A DNA stretch of 64,000 nt, from NCBI RefSeq assembly GCF_000282455.1, contig NZ_AKJG01000046.1, positions 62,001 through 126,000 of the forward strand. The letters run 5' to 3'. Below, in pieces: positions 18,701 through 27,849 of this stretch. Every line of letters starts with the position of its first letter. The first letter of the stretch is position 1. The translations under genes and the position numbers were made by a program. This stretch comes from Pseudomonas sp. GM74 (lineage in GTDB: Bacteria; Pseudomonadota; Gammaproteobacteria; Pseudomonadales; Pseudomonadaceae). Below the pieces are notes generated by a model, which saw only the letters and a list, made by a program, of their open reading frames with translations, was not told the origin of the DNA and did no database searches.

Positions 18701-21700
18701 GTTCGGCGACAACCGTCTGGAAGGTAACGACGGTAACGATGTGATCGTGGTCGGCAGCATGCTTGTTGGCGGCAACCTGGTCCTGGGTGGCGACGGCCAG
18801 GACTTCATCATCACCACCGAAGACATCACTACCACCTTCGGCGGTCAGGGCGACGACTTCATCCTCGGTGCCAAGACCAACCTGCCACCTACCGGTAACG
18901 AAGGTGACGACTGGATCGAGAAGGGCACCCAGGACGGTGCACCTGGCGATAACTTCTCGCCGCTGCTCAATGACGATGTGATCGGCAACGACATCTTTAT
19001 TGGTGGTGGCGGTTTCGACGAAATGATCGGCGAGGGCGGCGATGACATCTTTATCGGCAGCGATGCCCAGGACAAGATGGACGGCATGTCCGGTTTCGAC
19101 TGGATCAGCTACAAGAATGATCGGGTCGGCGTGACCGCTGACCTGAGCATGGCCGCGCTGGCTCAGCCCCACGGCAATACACCAAACCAGAATGCCGGCA
19201 TATTCAATCCGGTCGGTGCCTCGCCAGCCTCGATTCTCGACCGTTTTGCCGAGGTCGAAGGCTTGTCCGGTTCGAGTTTCGGCGATGTACTCAGGGGCGA
19301 TGATGTCGATGCGGACACCATCATCAACCACGGCGGCACCACGGGCAGTGCGCTGACCAATGTCGCGTTGATCCGCGGCCTGGACCAGTTCCTGGCCGAT
19401 GCCGGATTGCCGGTCACCGGCTTTGCCACTGGCAACATCATCCTCGGCGGTGATGGCAGTGACCTGATCGAAGGCCGCGGTGGCGACGATCTGATCGATG
19501 GCGACAAATGGATCAACGTCAGGATTGCGGTTTATGCCGTCGGCGACGTCGACCATACCGGTCCCGAAATCGACTCCTTCGACAGCATGGTCGATATGAT
19601 CCCGCTCATGCTGGACCGCACCTATAACCCTGGTCAGCTCAAGGCCGTGCGGGAAATCATGCCCGGCACCTCGACTGGCGGGGCGGCCTTCGACACTGCC
19701 ATTTACTCCGGGGTTGAGGCCGACTATGCGGTGACGGTCGACGACCGTGGCACGAACGATGTGACGGACGATGTCTGGACAGTGGCGGATAGCGTCGCAG
19801 GTCGCGACGGCATCGATACCCTGCTGAATATCGAACGCCTGCAATTCGCCGATGGCCAGCAAGTGCTGGTACCGGGGCTGAACGCACAACCGGTTGGCAG
19901 TCCTACCGTTTCGGATGGAAACGGCGGGGCGATAACAGTGGGCGACACGCTGACGGTCAGCGTGGTCGGGGTGCGTGATGCCAACAACGTCACGCCGGGT
20001 AATCCACAGGGGTTCATTACCAACAGCTCGGTGTCCTACATCTGGCAGTTCGAGGCCGATCCAGGCACTGGCGTATTCGAGGACATCATTCTGTTGCCCG
20101 CTGGCGACCTGGCGTTCCAAAGCGCCGACGGTACGGCGTTCAAGGTCTCTCCTGACCTCGCCGGGTTGTCGTTGCGGGTCAAGGCGATCTATCAGGACGG
20201 TCACGGCACCACGGAGATCCTGTTCTCCACGCCGACGGCTGCCGTCGTTGCCGGTGCACCGGTTACGCCAACGGCGCAGGTACCTGTAGTCGATGCCACT
20301 GCGGGTGGCGCGGGCCTGCACATGGTCCGCTCCGACCTCAACTTCATCCTTGACCAGATCAGGATTGCCGAGGCGGATGCGGCCGGTCAGGACATCCTCT
20401 CGCTGATCCCGAATATCCGCGCACCGCTGGGGCTGCGCACGGTCGACGGGTCGAACAACAACCTGATGAACCTCAACGGCAACAATCACACCGAGTTTGG
20501 TGCCGCCGATAACCTCTTTCCGCGCTTGACCGATCCGGTCTTCAATCCGGCGGAAGGGGGAACGTCGTATACGCAGAGCAACGGCCTTGTGATTGACTCG
20601 CAGCCGCGCACCATCAGCAACCTGATCGTCGATCAGACGGCAAACAACCCGGCGGCCTATGCCACGGCTTTCGACCCGGGCCTGGACGGTGTGCTCAACT
20701 TCGGCGCGGTGGGTAACGACGACGTGCTCAAGGAAGGCGTACAGATTGTTGCCAGCCCCGGACTGGATGGTCAGTTCGGTACTGCCGATGATCACGATGT
20801 GTACTTCTTCGAGAACACCACGGCGGATGCGGGATTGTCTGCGCCGTTCAACGCCTGGATGACCTTCTTCGGGCAGTTCTTCGATCATGGTCTGGACCTG
20901 GTCACCAAAGGTGGTTCGGGCACCGTCTTCATTCCGCTTCAGCCGGATGATCCACTCTTTGTCCCAGGTAGCCCGACGAACTTCATGGTGCTGACCCGCG
21001 CGACCAACCAGCCAGGGGCGGATGGCGTTCTTGGCACGGCCGACGACATCCATGAGCACACCAATACCACCTCGCCGTTCGTGGACCAGAACCAGACCTA
21101 TAGCTCGCATCCGTCGCACCAGGTGTTCCTGCGCGCTTATCAGATGACCGACAGCGGCCCCGTAGCGACCGGCAGGCTGATCACCAACCGTGATCTGGGT
21201 GTGGATGGCACGTTTGGTACCGCGGACGACGTCGAAATTGGTGGCATGGCGACCTGGAAGGTGGTCAAGGCGCAAGCCCGCGACATCCTGGGTATCAACC
21301 TTACCGATGCCGATGCCGACAACGCCCCGCTGTTGGCGACTGACGCCTATGGCAACTTCATCAAAGGGCCGAACGGCTTCCCGATGGTGGTGATGACAGG
21401 GAATGACGGTATTGGTGGCACGGCTGATGATGTCCTTGTCGAAGGCAATCCGCTTGCTCCCCTTAACCTGACCAATGCTGTGCGCACCGGTCACCAGTTC
21501 CTCGTCGACATCGCCCACAATGCCGTGCCGGTAATCGTCGGCGGGGTTCTGCAGGCGGATGCCGACACGGCTGTCGGCAATGCGCAGCCCGTTGGCCCGG
21601 GGGGCAATAACCTCACCTATGACAATGAACTGCTCGACGCTCACTACATGGCTGGCGACGGCCGGGTCAACGAGAACATCGGCCTGACCGCGGTGCATGC

Positions 21701-24700
21701 GATCTTCCACTCCGAACACAATCGCCTGGTCCAGCAGACCAAGGACACCGTGCTCGATTCGGGTGACTTAGCCTTCCTTAACGAGTGGCTGCTGACTCCG
21801 GTGACCGCGTTGCCAACTACCCAAGCTGAGTTCGATGCGCTGCTTTGGAATGGTGAACGGCTGTTCCAGGCTGCCAAGTTCGGCACCGAGATGCAGTATC
21901 AGCACCTGGTGTTCGAGGAGTTTGCGCGGACCATCCAGCCCAACATCGACCTGTTCTTCGCACCGACCCAGGTCTATGACGTCGACCTCGATGCCTCGAT
22001 CGTCGCCGAGTTCGCCCATACCGTGTACCGGTTTGGCCACTCGATGCTGACCGAGACCGTCGATCGCTTCGATATCGATTTCAACGTGGTAGGCGATCCG
22101 GCCAGCGCTAATCCCGATCAGCAACTGGGCTTGATCGCGGCGTTCCTCAACCCGTTGGCGTACGCCGCCAGTGGCGTGTCGCCAGAGGATGCGACCAGTG
22201 CGATCATACGTGGGGTGACCCGGCAAGCCGGTAACGAAATCGACGAGTTCGTCACCGAGGCGCTGCGCAATAACCTGCTCGGCCTGCCGCTCGACCTGCC
22301 GGCGATCAACATCGCCCGTGGCCGCGACGTGGGGATTCCCTCACTCAACGCGATCCGCCGCGACATCTACAGCCAGACCGGTGATACCCAACTCAAGCCG
22401 TACACCAGCTGGGTCGATCTGGTGCAGTACCTCAAACATCCGGAGTCGTTGATCAACTTCATCGCGGCCTATGGCACGCATGACACGATCACGGCGGCGA
22501 CCACGCTGGAAGGCAAACGCGCTGCAGCTCTGGCGCTGGTATTCGGTGGTGTGGGGGCGCCGGCTGACCGCCTGGACTTCCTCAACAGCACCGGTGCTTT
22601 TGCCAACGTAACGCTGGCCGGTAGCGATGGGGTACTGGGTACTGCCGACGACCTGAGGAACGTGACGATCACGGGTGTCGATGCCATCGACCTCTGGATC
22701 GGCGGCCTGGCCGAACAGAAAACCCCGTTCGGCGGCATGCTCGGCTCGACCTTCAACTTCGTGTTCGAGAACCAGCTGGAAAAACTGCAGGACGGCGACC
22801 GCTTCTACTACCTGGAGCGTACCGCTGGCCTGACGATGAATGCCGAGCTTGAAAGCAACTCGTTCGCCAAGCTGATCATGGCCAACACCTCGGCCACGCA
22901 CTTGCCGGGCCTGGTGTTCTCGGACCCTGGGTTCTATCTGGAAGTGGACCAGGGCAGGCAATTCAACGAAGGTCTGCTCACCGCCGATCCGCTCGGTCCG
23001 AACGGCGAGCAGGTGGTGTTCCGCGACAACCCGCTGACCGTGGGGCCGGACACCAACTACATTCGCTACAGTGGTGACGAGCACATCGTGCTGGGTGGCA
23101 CCGAGGGTGCAGACATCCTCGTCTCCAGTGAAGGCGACGACACGGTCTGGGGTGATGGCGGCAACGATCGCATCGAAGGCGGTGACGGTAACGACCAGTT
23201 GCGCGGTGGTGCCGGCGACGACATCATCACCGACACCGGCGGCGACGATAACCTCCAGGGTGGCGACGGCAACGACGTGCTGCACGGAGGCAACGGCGTC
23301 AACCTGCTCATTGGCGGGTTCGGCAACGACTTCATCATTACCGGTGAGGACGCCTCCGAAGCCATTGGTGGCCAGGGCAACGACTTCATCCTGGGCAGCA
23401 AAGCCAACGAACAGGACATGGGTAACGAAGGCGACGACTGGATCGAGAAGGGCACCTCGGACGGTGCGCCTGGCGACAACTTCGACCCGCTCGGCAACGA
23501 CCCGGTCATCGGTCACGATGTCTACATCGGCGGTAACGAGAACGATAAGTTCAACGGCGAAGGCGGTGATGACATCATGGTCGGCAGTCTCGGCTTTGGT
23601 GACCGCTATATCGGCGGCTCGGGCTATGACTGGGCGACCTTCAAGGATCTCGCCCAGGGCGTGAGCGTCGATTTCAGCGACCGCTTCTTCGATGTGCCAC
23701 CGATGCCGGGTTCGGGCGCTTCGGCGCTGGTGCGTTTCGACATCATGGAAGGCCTGTCGGGGTCGTCCCACGGTGACTTCCTGCGCGGTGATAACGAAGA
23801 TGCAACATCGCTGCCTACTGCGGGTGCTACCGGCAGTGTGCTGACCAACATCAGCCTGATCAACGGTCTGGCGGGTCTGTTGCCAGCCGGAGCGACGTTC
23901 TTCGACGGTGGCAACATCATTCTCGGTGGTAGCGGCAGCGACCTCATCGAAGGCCGCGGCGGTGACGACATCATCGATGGTGACAAGTGGCTGAACGTGC
24001 GCATCAGCGTACGGGCGAATGCTGATGGAAGCGGCGCGGAGATCGCCACGTTCAACAGCATGGAACCACTGGTACCGTTGATGCTCAACGGTACCTACAA
24101 CCCGGGCCAACTGGTCATCGTGCGGGAGATTCTGACCGGCACGGACAACTTCGACACTGCGGTGTTCTCCGGTAATGCGTCGGAGTACACAGTTGCTGTC
24201 GATGGCAACGCTGTCATCGTGACCGATCTGGTTGCAGGGCGTGATGGCGTCGATCGCCTGACGGGCATCGAGCGCCTGCAGTTCGCTGACCAGACGCAGG
24301 CCTCCGGTGTTGGCACCGTCACGAACAGCGCTCCTGTGGGGCGTCTGGCGATCCTCGATGCTACCACCGGTGCGCGTGTCGATGCGCCTGTCGCCGGCCA
24401 GCTGCTGCGCGTCAGCAGCCAGTCGATACGCGACGCCAACAACGAGGGTGTGGCCAATGTGACCGGCGCGATTACCGGGCCCGTGTCTTACTACTGGCAG
24501 GTCGAAAACGTCCCGGGTTCGGGCATCTTTGAGGACATCACCTTTATCGCCGCAGGCGAGGCTTCGCGGGCGACCGGCGCCACCTATATGGTGGCGGACG
24601 ATGTCGCCGGTCTGAACATCCGCGTTCGGGCGGTGTATCAGGATGCCATTGGGACGCTGGAGATCGTCGACTCGTCGGCGAACAACGCACCGATTGCCGG

Positions 24701-26402
24701 GCCGGGCATCCTTGGGTTTGCGTTTTTGAACGAAGTGCTGACCGCCAACCTGTCGACCCTCGTCGACGTCGATGGCCTCAGCAATCCGCAGTTCACCTTC
24801 CAGTGGCAGGAGACCAACGGAGTCAGCTTCGTCAACATCCCAGGAGCCACCGGTAGCACGTTCACGCTTGGCCAGGCTCAGGTCGGCGATCAGGTGCGCG
24901 TGGTGGTCAGTTTCGTGGATGACTTCGGTGTGTCCGAAAGCATCGCATCCGACGCCACGGCCCCGGTGCTCGTCGGTACGGTGTTTGCCGGTACCGTCGG
25001 TGTCGACACATGGATCGGCACGGCAGGCAATGATGTGGCCAGCGGAGGTGATGGCAACGACATCATGAACGGCATGGGTGGCAACGACATCATCAATGGT
25101 GACGCGGGCAATGACATTCTCATCGGTGGTAACGGTAACGATACGATGGCCGGCGGTACTGGCAACGATATCTACGAAGTTACCTCCGTTGGGGACGTAG
25201 TGACCGAACTCGCCGGTGGCGGCAGCGACACGATCTGGACCTCGCTCGCGAGCTACACCCTGGGTGCCAACGTCGAGAATCTGTATTTCGGCGGTAGCGG
25301 CAACTTCGCGGGTACCGGTAATGCGCTGGCCAACACGATCGCGGGTGGTGCGGGTAACGATGTCATCAGAGGTGGCGGTAGTGCCGACACGATGGTCGGC
25401 GGTGCCGGCAACGATGTCTACGAGGTCACCGACCTTGGAGACGTTGTGACCGAGCTCGCCGGTGGCGGCAACGATACGGTCTGGACCTCGCTCGCGAACT
25501 ACACCCTGGGTGCCAACGTCGACAATCTGTATTTCGGCGGCAGCGGCAACTTCACGGGTACCGGTAATGCGCTGGCCAACACGGTCGTGGGTGGTGCGGG
25601 TAACGACGTCATCAGAGGTGGCGGAAGTGCCGACACGATGGCCGGCGGTGCCGGCAACGATGTCTACGAAGTCACCGACCTTGGAGACGTGGTGACCGAG
25701 CTTGCCGGCGCCGGTAGCGATACGGTCTGGACCTCGCTCGTGAACTACGCCCTGGGCGCCAACGTCGACAATCTGTATTTCGGCGGTAGCGGCAACTTCA
25801 GGGGCACCGGTAACGGGCTCGCCAACACGCTTGTGGGCGGTGCAGGTAACGACGTCATCATCGGTAGCTCAGGTTCCGACACGATGGCCGGCGGTGCCGG
25901 CAACGATGTCTACGAAGTCACCGACCTTGGAGACGTGGTGACCGAGTCCGCCGGTGGTGGTAACGATACGGTCTGGACCTCGCTCTCGAGCTACACCCTG
26001 GGTGCCAATGTCGAGAGTCTGTTCTTCGGCGGCAGCGGCAACTTCGCGGGCACGGGTAACGGGCTCAACAACACGATCGTGGGTGGTGCGGGTAACGACG
26101 TGCTCACCGGTGGTGGTGGTAACGACCTGTTGAGTACCGGTACCGCCGGCAACGATACCTTCATGTTTGCTGCCGCGGGTTTCGGCACCGATGCGATCTT
26201 TGGATTCGGAGCCAATCTGGTCGCAGGGCACGACTTGATCAACATCGCGGGGCTGGGGATCACCAGTGCGACGTTCGCGGCCAACGTGAGCATAACGACC
26301 GACGGGGCGGACACGATGCTGGGGATCGGGGCGGACTCCATCCGCCTTGTGGGTGTCGCCAGCGCGGCCGTTGATCAGACGGACTTCATTCTGGCCACTT
26401 GA
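15768..26402 (+). CDS. Giant secreted RTX protein with two animal-type haem peroxidase domains
   Basis: 3544 residues, no signal peptide. Two tandem animal haem peroxidase domains occupy about residues 30-880 and 1550-2390. Each has the distal His (FFGQFFDHGLD; His183 and His1707). Each also has the catalytic Arg with haem-linking Glu (GDGRxNENIGL; Arg448/Glu451 and Arg1966/Glu1969) and the proximal His (YRFGHSML; His572 and His2091). Each is followed by RTX nonapeptide blocks (GGAGND, GGDGDD) and an Ig-like linker. A third RTX array and a 4 x 82-residue repeat lead to a C-terminal export signal ending DQTDFILAT. Inserted GxDGxxGTADD motifs recur at matching places in both domains. ATG 15768 gives MANFSKSDLEF; 22 upstream codons are open but lack the family start. 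The divergent type I operon is the obvious exporter. P. putida has a similar peroxidase next to such genes. Confidence 0.93.
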   Translation: MANFSKSDLEFILKQIFIAEANADGASLIDLLPNTQVPFGLRTVDGSFNNLVTGQSEFGAADNPFPRLLDPSFLSPQYAGTGTVVDPQPRIISNLVVDQTANNPAAYASAFDPGLDGVLNFGAVGNDDVLKEGVQIVTSPGLDGVFGTADDKDVFFFPNVSPDVGLTASFNSWMTFFGQFFDHGLDLVTKSATDVVFIPLQPDDPLFVPGSPTNFMVLSRAVRTAGADGVVGTTDDGQTNTTSPFVDQSQTYSSHPSHQVFLREYVLNAAGDPVATGRLITNRDLGPDGLFGTADDGDGENGGMATWAVVKAQARDILGINLTDADVHNVPLLATDAYGNFIRGPNGMPQVVIRISNGADGIAGTADDVTQLVEGNRAAPISLTNAVSTGHGFLDDIAHNAAPVVVGGVLQADADIAVGNAQPVGPGGNNLTYDNELLDAHYIAGDGRANENIGLTTVHHVFHSEHNRLVQQSKDTILASGDLAFLNEWLVDDVAAIPTTPAGIAALVWDGERLFQAAKFGTEMQYQHLVFEEFARTIQPQVDEFLAPNGYDTSINPAILAEFAHVVYRFGHSMLTETVDRFDPAFNPLLTDPTNPDSQLGLIAAFLNPLAFASSGVTADQAAGAIIRGVTRQVGNELDEFVTEALRNNLLGLPLDLPTLNLARGRDTGIPTLNEARREFYASTGDSQLKPYISWADLADSLKHPESLVNFIAAYGTHSTITAALTLADKRAAALALVLGGVGSPADRLDFLNSTGAYANVTQAGADGVLGTADDVTGVTVTGVDDIDFWVGGLAEQKMPFGGMLGSTFNFVFETQMEALQNGDRFYYLSRTAGLNFGTELENNSFAKLIMLNTDVTHLSNTVFLTPTFTLEVNQASQFTGLGVDGRADPTGGIMINGVEVVPLVIRDNPDTVGPDANYLKYTGEDHIVMGGTAGNDIIISGEGDDTIYGDAGNDLLEGGAGNDAVLGGDGDDIISDSFGDNRLEGNDGNDVIVVGSMLVGGNLVLGGDGQDFIITTEDITTTFGGQGDDFILGAKTNLPPTGNEGDDWIEKGTQDGAPGDNFSPLLNDDVIGNDIFIGGGGFDEMIGEGGDDIFIGSDAQDKMDGMSGFDWISYKNDRVGVTADLSMAALAQPHGNTPNQNAGIFNPVGASPASILDRFAEVEGLSGSSFGDVLRGDDVDADTIINHGGTTGSALTNVALIRGLDQFLADAGLPVTGFATGNIILGGDGSDLIEGRGGDDLIDGDKWINVRIAVYAVGDVDHTGPEIDSFDSMVDMIPLMLDRTYNPGQLKAVREIMPGTSTGGAAFDTAIYSGVEADYAVTVDDRGTNDVTDDVWTVADSVAGRDGIDTLLNIERLQFADGQQVLVPGLNAQPVGSPTVSDGNGGAITVGDTLTVSVVGVRDANNVTPGNPQGFITNSSVSYIWQFEADPGTGVFEDIILLPAGDLAFQSADGTAFKVSPDLAGLSLRVKAIYQDGHGTTEILFSTPTAAVVAGAPVTPTAQVPVVDATAGGAGLHMVRSDLNFILDQIRIAEADAAGQDILSLIPNIRAPLGLRTVDGSNNNLMNLNGNNHTEFGAADNLFPRLTDPVFNPAEGGTSYTQSNGLVIDSQPRTISNLIVDQTANNPAAYATAFDPGLDGVLNFGAVGNDDVLKEGVQIVASPGLDGQFGTADDHDVYFFENTTADAGLSAPFNAWMTFFGQFFDHGLDLVTKGGSGTVFIPLQPDDPLFVPGSPTNFMVLTRATNQPGADGVLGTADDIHEHTNTTSPFVDQNQTYSSHPSHQVFLRAYQMTDSGPVATGRLITNRDLGVDGTFGTADDVEIGGMATWKVVKAQARDILGINLTDADADNAPLLATDAYGNFIKGPNGFPMVVMTGNDGIGGTADDVLVEGNPLAPLNLTNAVRTGHQFLVDIAHNAVPVIVGGVLQADADTAVGNAQPVGPGGNNLTYDNELLDAHYMAGDGRVNENIGLTAVHAIFHSEHNRLVQQTKDTVLDSGDLAFLNEWLLTPVTALPTTQAEFDALLWNGERLFQAAKFGTEMQYQHLVFEEFARTIQPNIDLFFAPTQVYDVDLDASIVAEFAHTVYRFGHSMLTETVDRFDIDFNVVGDPASANPDQQLGLIAAFLNPLAYAASGVSPEDATSAIIRGVTRQAGNEIDEFVTEALRNNLLGLPLDLPAINIARGRDVGIPSLNAIRRDIYSQTGDTQLKPYTSWVDLVQYLKHPESLINFIAAYGTHDTITAATTLEGKRAAALALVFGGVGAPADRLDFLNSTGAFANVTLAGSDGVLGTADDLRNVTITGVDAIDLWIGGLAEQKTPFGGMLGSTFNFVFENQLEKLQDGDRFYYLERTAGLTMNAELESNSFAKLIMANTSATHLPGLVFSDPGFYLEVDQGRQFNEGLLTADPLGPNGEQVVFRDNPLTVGPDTNYIRYSGDEHIVLGGTEGADILVSSEGDDTVWGDGGNDRIEGGDGNDQLRGGAGDDIITDTGGDDNLQGGDGNDVLHGGNGVNLLIGGFGNDFIITGEDASEAIGGQGNDFILGSKANEQDMGNEGDDWIEKGTSDGAPGDNFDPLGNDPVIGHDVYIGGNENDKFNGEGGDDIMVGSLGFGDRYIGGSGYDWATFKDLAQGVSVDFSDRFFDVPPMPGSGASALVRFDIMEGLSGSSHGDFLRGDNEDATSLPTAGATGSVLTNISLINGLAGLLPAGATFFDGGNIILGGSGSDLIEGRGGDDIIDGDKWLNVRISVRANADGSGAEIATFNSMEPLVPLMLNGTYNPGQLVIVREILTGTDNFDTAVFSGNASEYTVAVDGNAVIVTDLVAGRDGVDRLTGIERLQFADQTQASGVGTVTNSAPVGRLAILDATTGARVDAPVAGQLLRVSSQSIRDANNEGVANVTGAITGPVSYYWQVENVPGSGIFEDITFIAAGEASRATGATYMVADDVAGLNIRVRAVYQDAIGTLEIVDSSANNAPIAGPGILGFAFLNEVLTANLSTLVDVDGLSNPQFTFQWQETNGVSFVNIPGATGSTFTLGQAQVGDQVRVVVSFVDDFGVSESIASDATAPVLVGTVFAGTVGVDTWIGTAGNDVASGGDGNDIMNGMGGNDIINGDAGNDILIGGNGNDTMAGGTGNDIYEVTSVGDVVTELAGGGSDTIWTSLASYTLGANVENLYFGGSGNFAGTGNALANTIAGGAGNDVIRGGGSADTMVGGAGNDVYEVTDLGDVVTELAGGGNDTVWTSLANYTLGANVDNLYFGGSGNFTGTGNALANTVVGGAGNDVIRGGGSADTMAGGAGNDVYEVTDLGDVVTELAGAGSDTVWTSLVNYALGANVDNLYFGGSGNFRGTGNGLANTLVGGAGNDVIIGSSGSDTMAGGAGNDVYEVTDLGDVVTESAGGGNDTVWTSLSSYTLGANVESLFFGGSGNFAGTGNGLNNTIVGGAGNDVLTGGGGNDLLSTGTAGNDTFMFAAAGFGTDAIFGFGANLVAGHDLINIAGLGITSATFAANVSITTDGADTMLGIGADSIRLVGVASAAVDQTDFILAT
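25151..26134 (+). repeat. Four tandem 246-bp coding repeats
   Basis: The segment encoding GNDVYEVTDLGDVVTELAG to GGAGNDVIRGG recurs with exact 246-bp spacing. For example, the GGTACCGGTAA-type site falls at 25311, 25557, 25803 and 26049. Each unit encodes 82 residues with one RTX turn. Copies are close at the DNA level, so unit number may vary by recombination or be mis-assembled from short reads. Confidence 0.9.
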
Positions 26403-26566
26403 GGTCCTGGTCAGTACTGTCGCAGGGAGCGTGGACAGCGGAGGGGAGGGCAATGGATGCCCTCCCTTTCTCCTTCCATTCGATTGCCCATTAGCTATCG
26501 GGGTGCCAGCAGCGTACTGGAACTCATCTAGGCAGGTTGGAACCGAACTGCGAAATCAAAGAATCA

Positions 26567-27163
26567 ATGGAAAAAGGAAACCCGGCCTTGAACATTTCAG
26601 CCATCTGCCTCTTGAGCAGCTTATTGGTTTCGGTCGCGGCATCTGCCAGTGGGGTCACTCCGCTCTTCGACCTGGACTTCACCAGATCAGCCACGCAAAC
26701 GCTCAAGGAAATGGGCATCAACGACGCCTGTATTATCGCCGTCTCAAGTCCTGCTGCGTTTACCTACTGCCGGGAGGGATCATCAACGCTCTGGAAGTAC
26801 CAGGCGCTGGATCTGGAGCAACAGGCGGTGATCCAGATTGGCCAACAGCGGTCTTCGGCGGGCTATCAGCGAATAACCGTTGTGGAAGTCGATAGCGTTG
26901 CTTGCGAACAGGATCACCTTGCGCCATTGGTTAAACCGGCTTTCAGGCATGCACTTGTCCTTGGCCTGATTACCCTGTTTCTGTTGGTCGGTCTGCGATA
27001 TACCTACCGGGCGATCATGCATTACTGTTATGACCAGGCCGGATTTTCGAAGTTCGGCTTGCAGCGATTGGACGAATCCTGGTCGACGCAAAATTCAACG
27101 GTAATGGCGTTGGTTGCATGGGGTATCGTGGCAGCTACGGCATTTATCTACTTCGGGTTTTGA
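26567..27163 (+). CDS. Unknown membrane protein with signal peptide
   Basis: 198 residues, not recognised. An N-terminal signal peptide (about 1-28, LNISAICLLSSLLVSVAASA) precedes a soluble part of about 90 residues with Cys pairs (INDACIIAV, FTYCREG, VACEQDH). Two membrane spans follow near 125-147 (ALVLGLITLFLLVGLRYTY) and 180-197. I prefer the ATG at 26567 because it begins the signal peptide; a TTG ten codons earlier has its purine run too close. It lies downstream of the peroxidase without a clear terminator, but nothing ties it to secretion. Confidence 0.55.
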   Translation: MEKGNPALNISAICLLSSLLVSVAASASGVTPLFDLDFTRSATQTLKEMGINDACIIAVSSPAAFTYCREGSSTLWKYQALDLEQQAVIQIGQQRSSAGYQRITVVEVDSVACEQDHLAPLVKPAFRHALVLGLITLFLLVGLRYTYRAIMHYCYDQAGFSKFGLQRLDESWSTQNSTVMALVAWGIVAATAFIYFGF

Positions 27164-27849
27164 GCGTGACCACAACTGGCGGGTATGCCGTTTCAATGTA
27201 CTTTCCATTCGATGTGGTTTGACCGTGCACAGTTTTATTCGCTGACAATTAACTGACTTGATTGGCATCCTGTTTGTTTCAGTTAATCCTGCGTTGCCGT
27301 CTACCTGAAAGGGTGGCTGGATCACCGTGAAATCCGCAGTTGGAGTTTGCTCTGGATGAGAGTCGCTCGCTATTGCGTGAGTTGTGAGATGTATAACAAC
27401 TAGCGGATCCAATTTGCAATTGTCGAAGTGCATCTAGTCAAGCAGACCCGTTGTCGTGGGCAATAGCGCGGAAGTTGACTCCTTGCTGTCGCGTCAGACG
27501 AACTTTCGCTATGCACCGTTTGTCGGTGGTTTGTGCGAAAAATGAACATTGCAGCGTCTGCGGCCTCTGATCCTTGAGCACGTCAGCCATGACCTGCCTC
27601 CGCGATTGCAAAAAAAGAAGTGGAAATGGAATCTCAAATGCAGTGAAAGCAAATGGGGGGATTTTATCTGAAACTCAAGGAGGCAATAAACCAGCCGGTC
27701 ATTGATTCGCCAAGTGAGTCAATGAGGTTGACAGCGCCGAGTCCATGATTTGGCTTATCTTTTAGAAGTAAGGTCGTACAGGATTTTTAATAATTGAAGA
27801 TTCTGTCAAGTGGTCGATCCGTACTCTCGAATAAGGTGGAGAAAATACC
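27164..27849. other. Gene-free stretch
   Basis: 686 bp of lower GC than its flanks. No ORF with family features or a good ribosome site is seen on either strand; the only open stretch is a shadow on the minus strand. Presumably it holds the promoter of the next membrane protein gene. No clear consensus boxes were found. Confidence 0.4.

Noticed and set aside
17403..21719. 1438-codon minus-strand ORF inside the peroxidase gene
   Set aside because: Antisense frame kept open by GC-rich repetitive coding sequence; product is His/Arg/Gln/Val-rich without domains, and the plus strand is clearly coding.
25151..26134. CRISPR-like array
   Set aside because: Repeats are 246 bp, in frame and coding for RTX protein; no spacers or cas genes. 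No CRISPR array is visible in the window.
27095..27433. 112-codon minus-strand ORF in the gene-free stretch
   Set aside because: Overlaps the end of a plus-strand gene, no ribosome site, no recognisable features.
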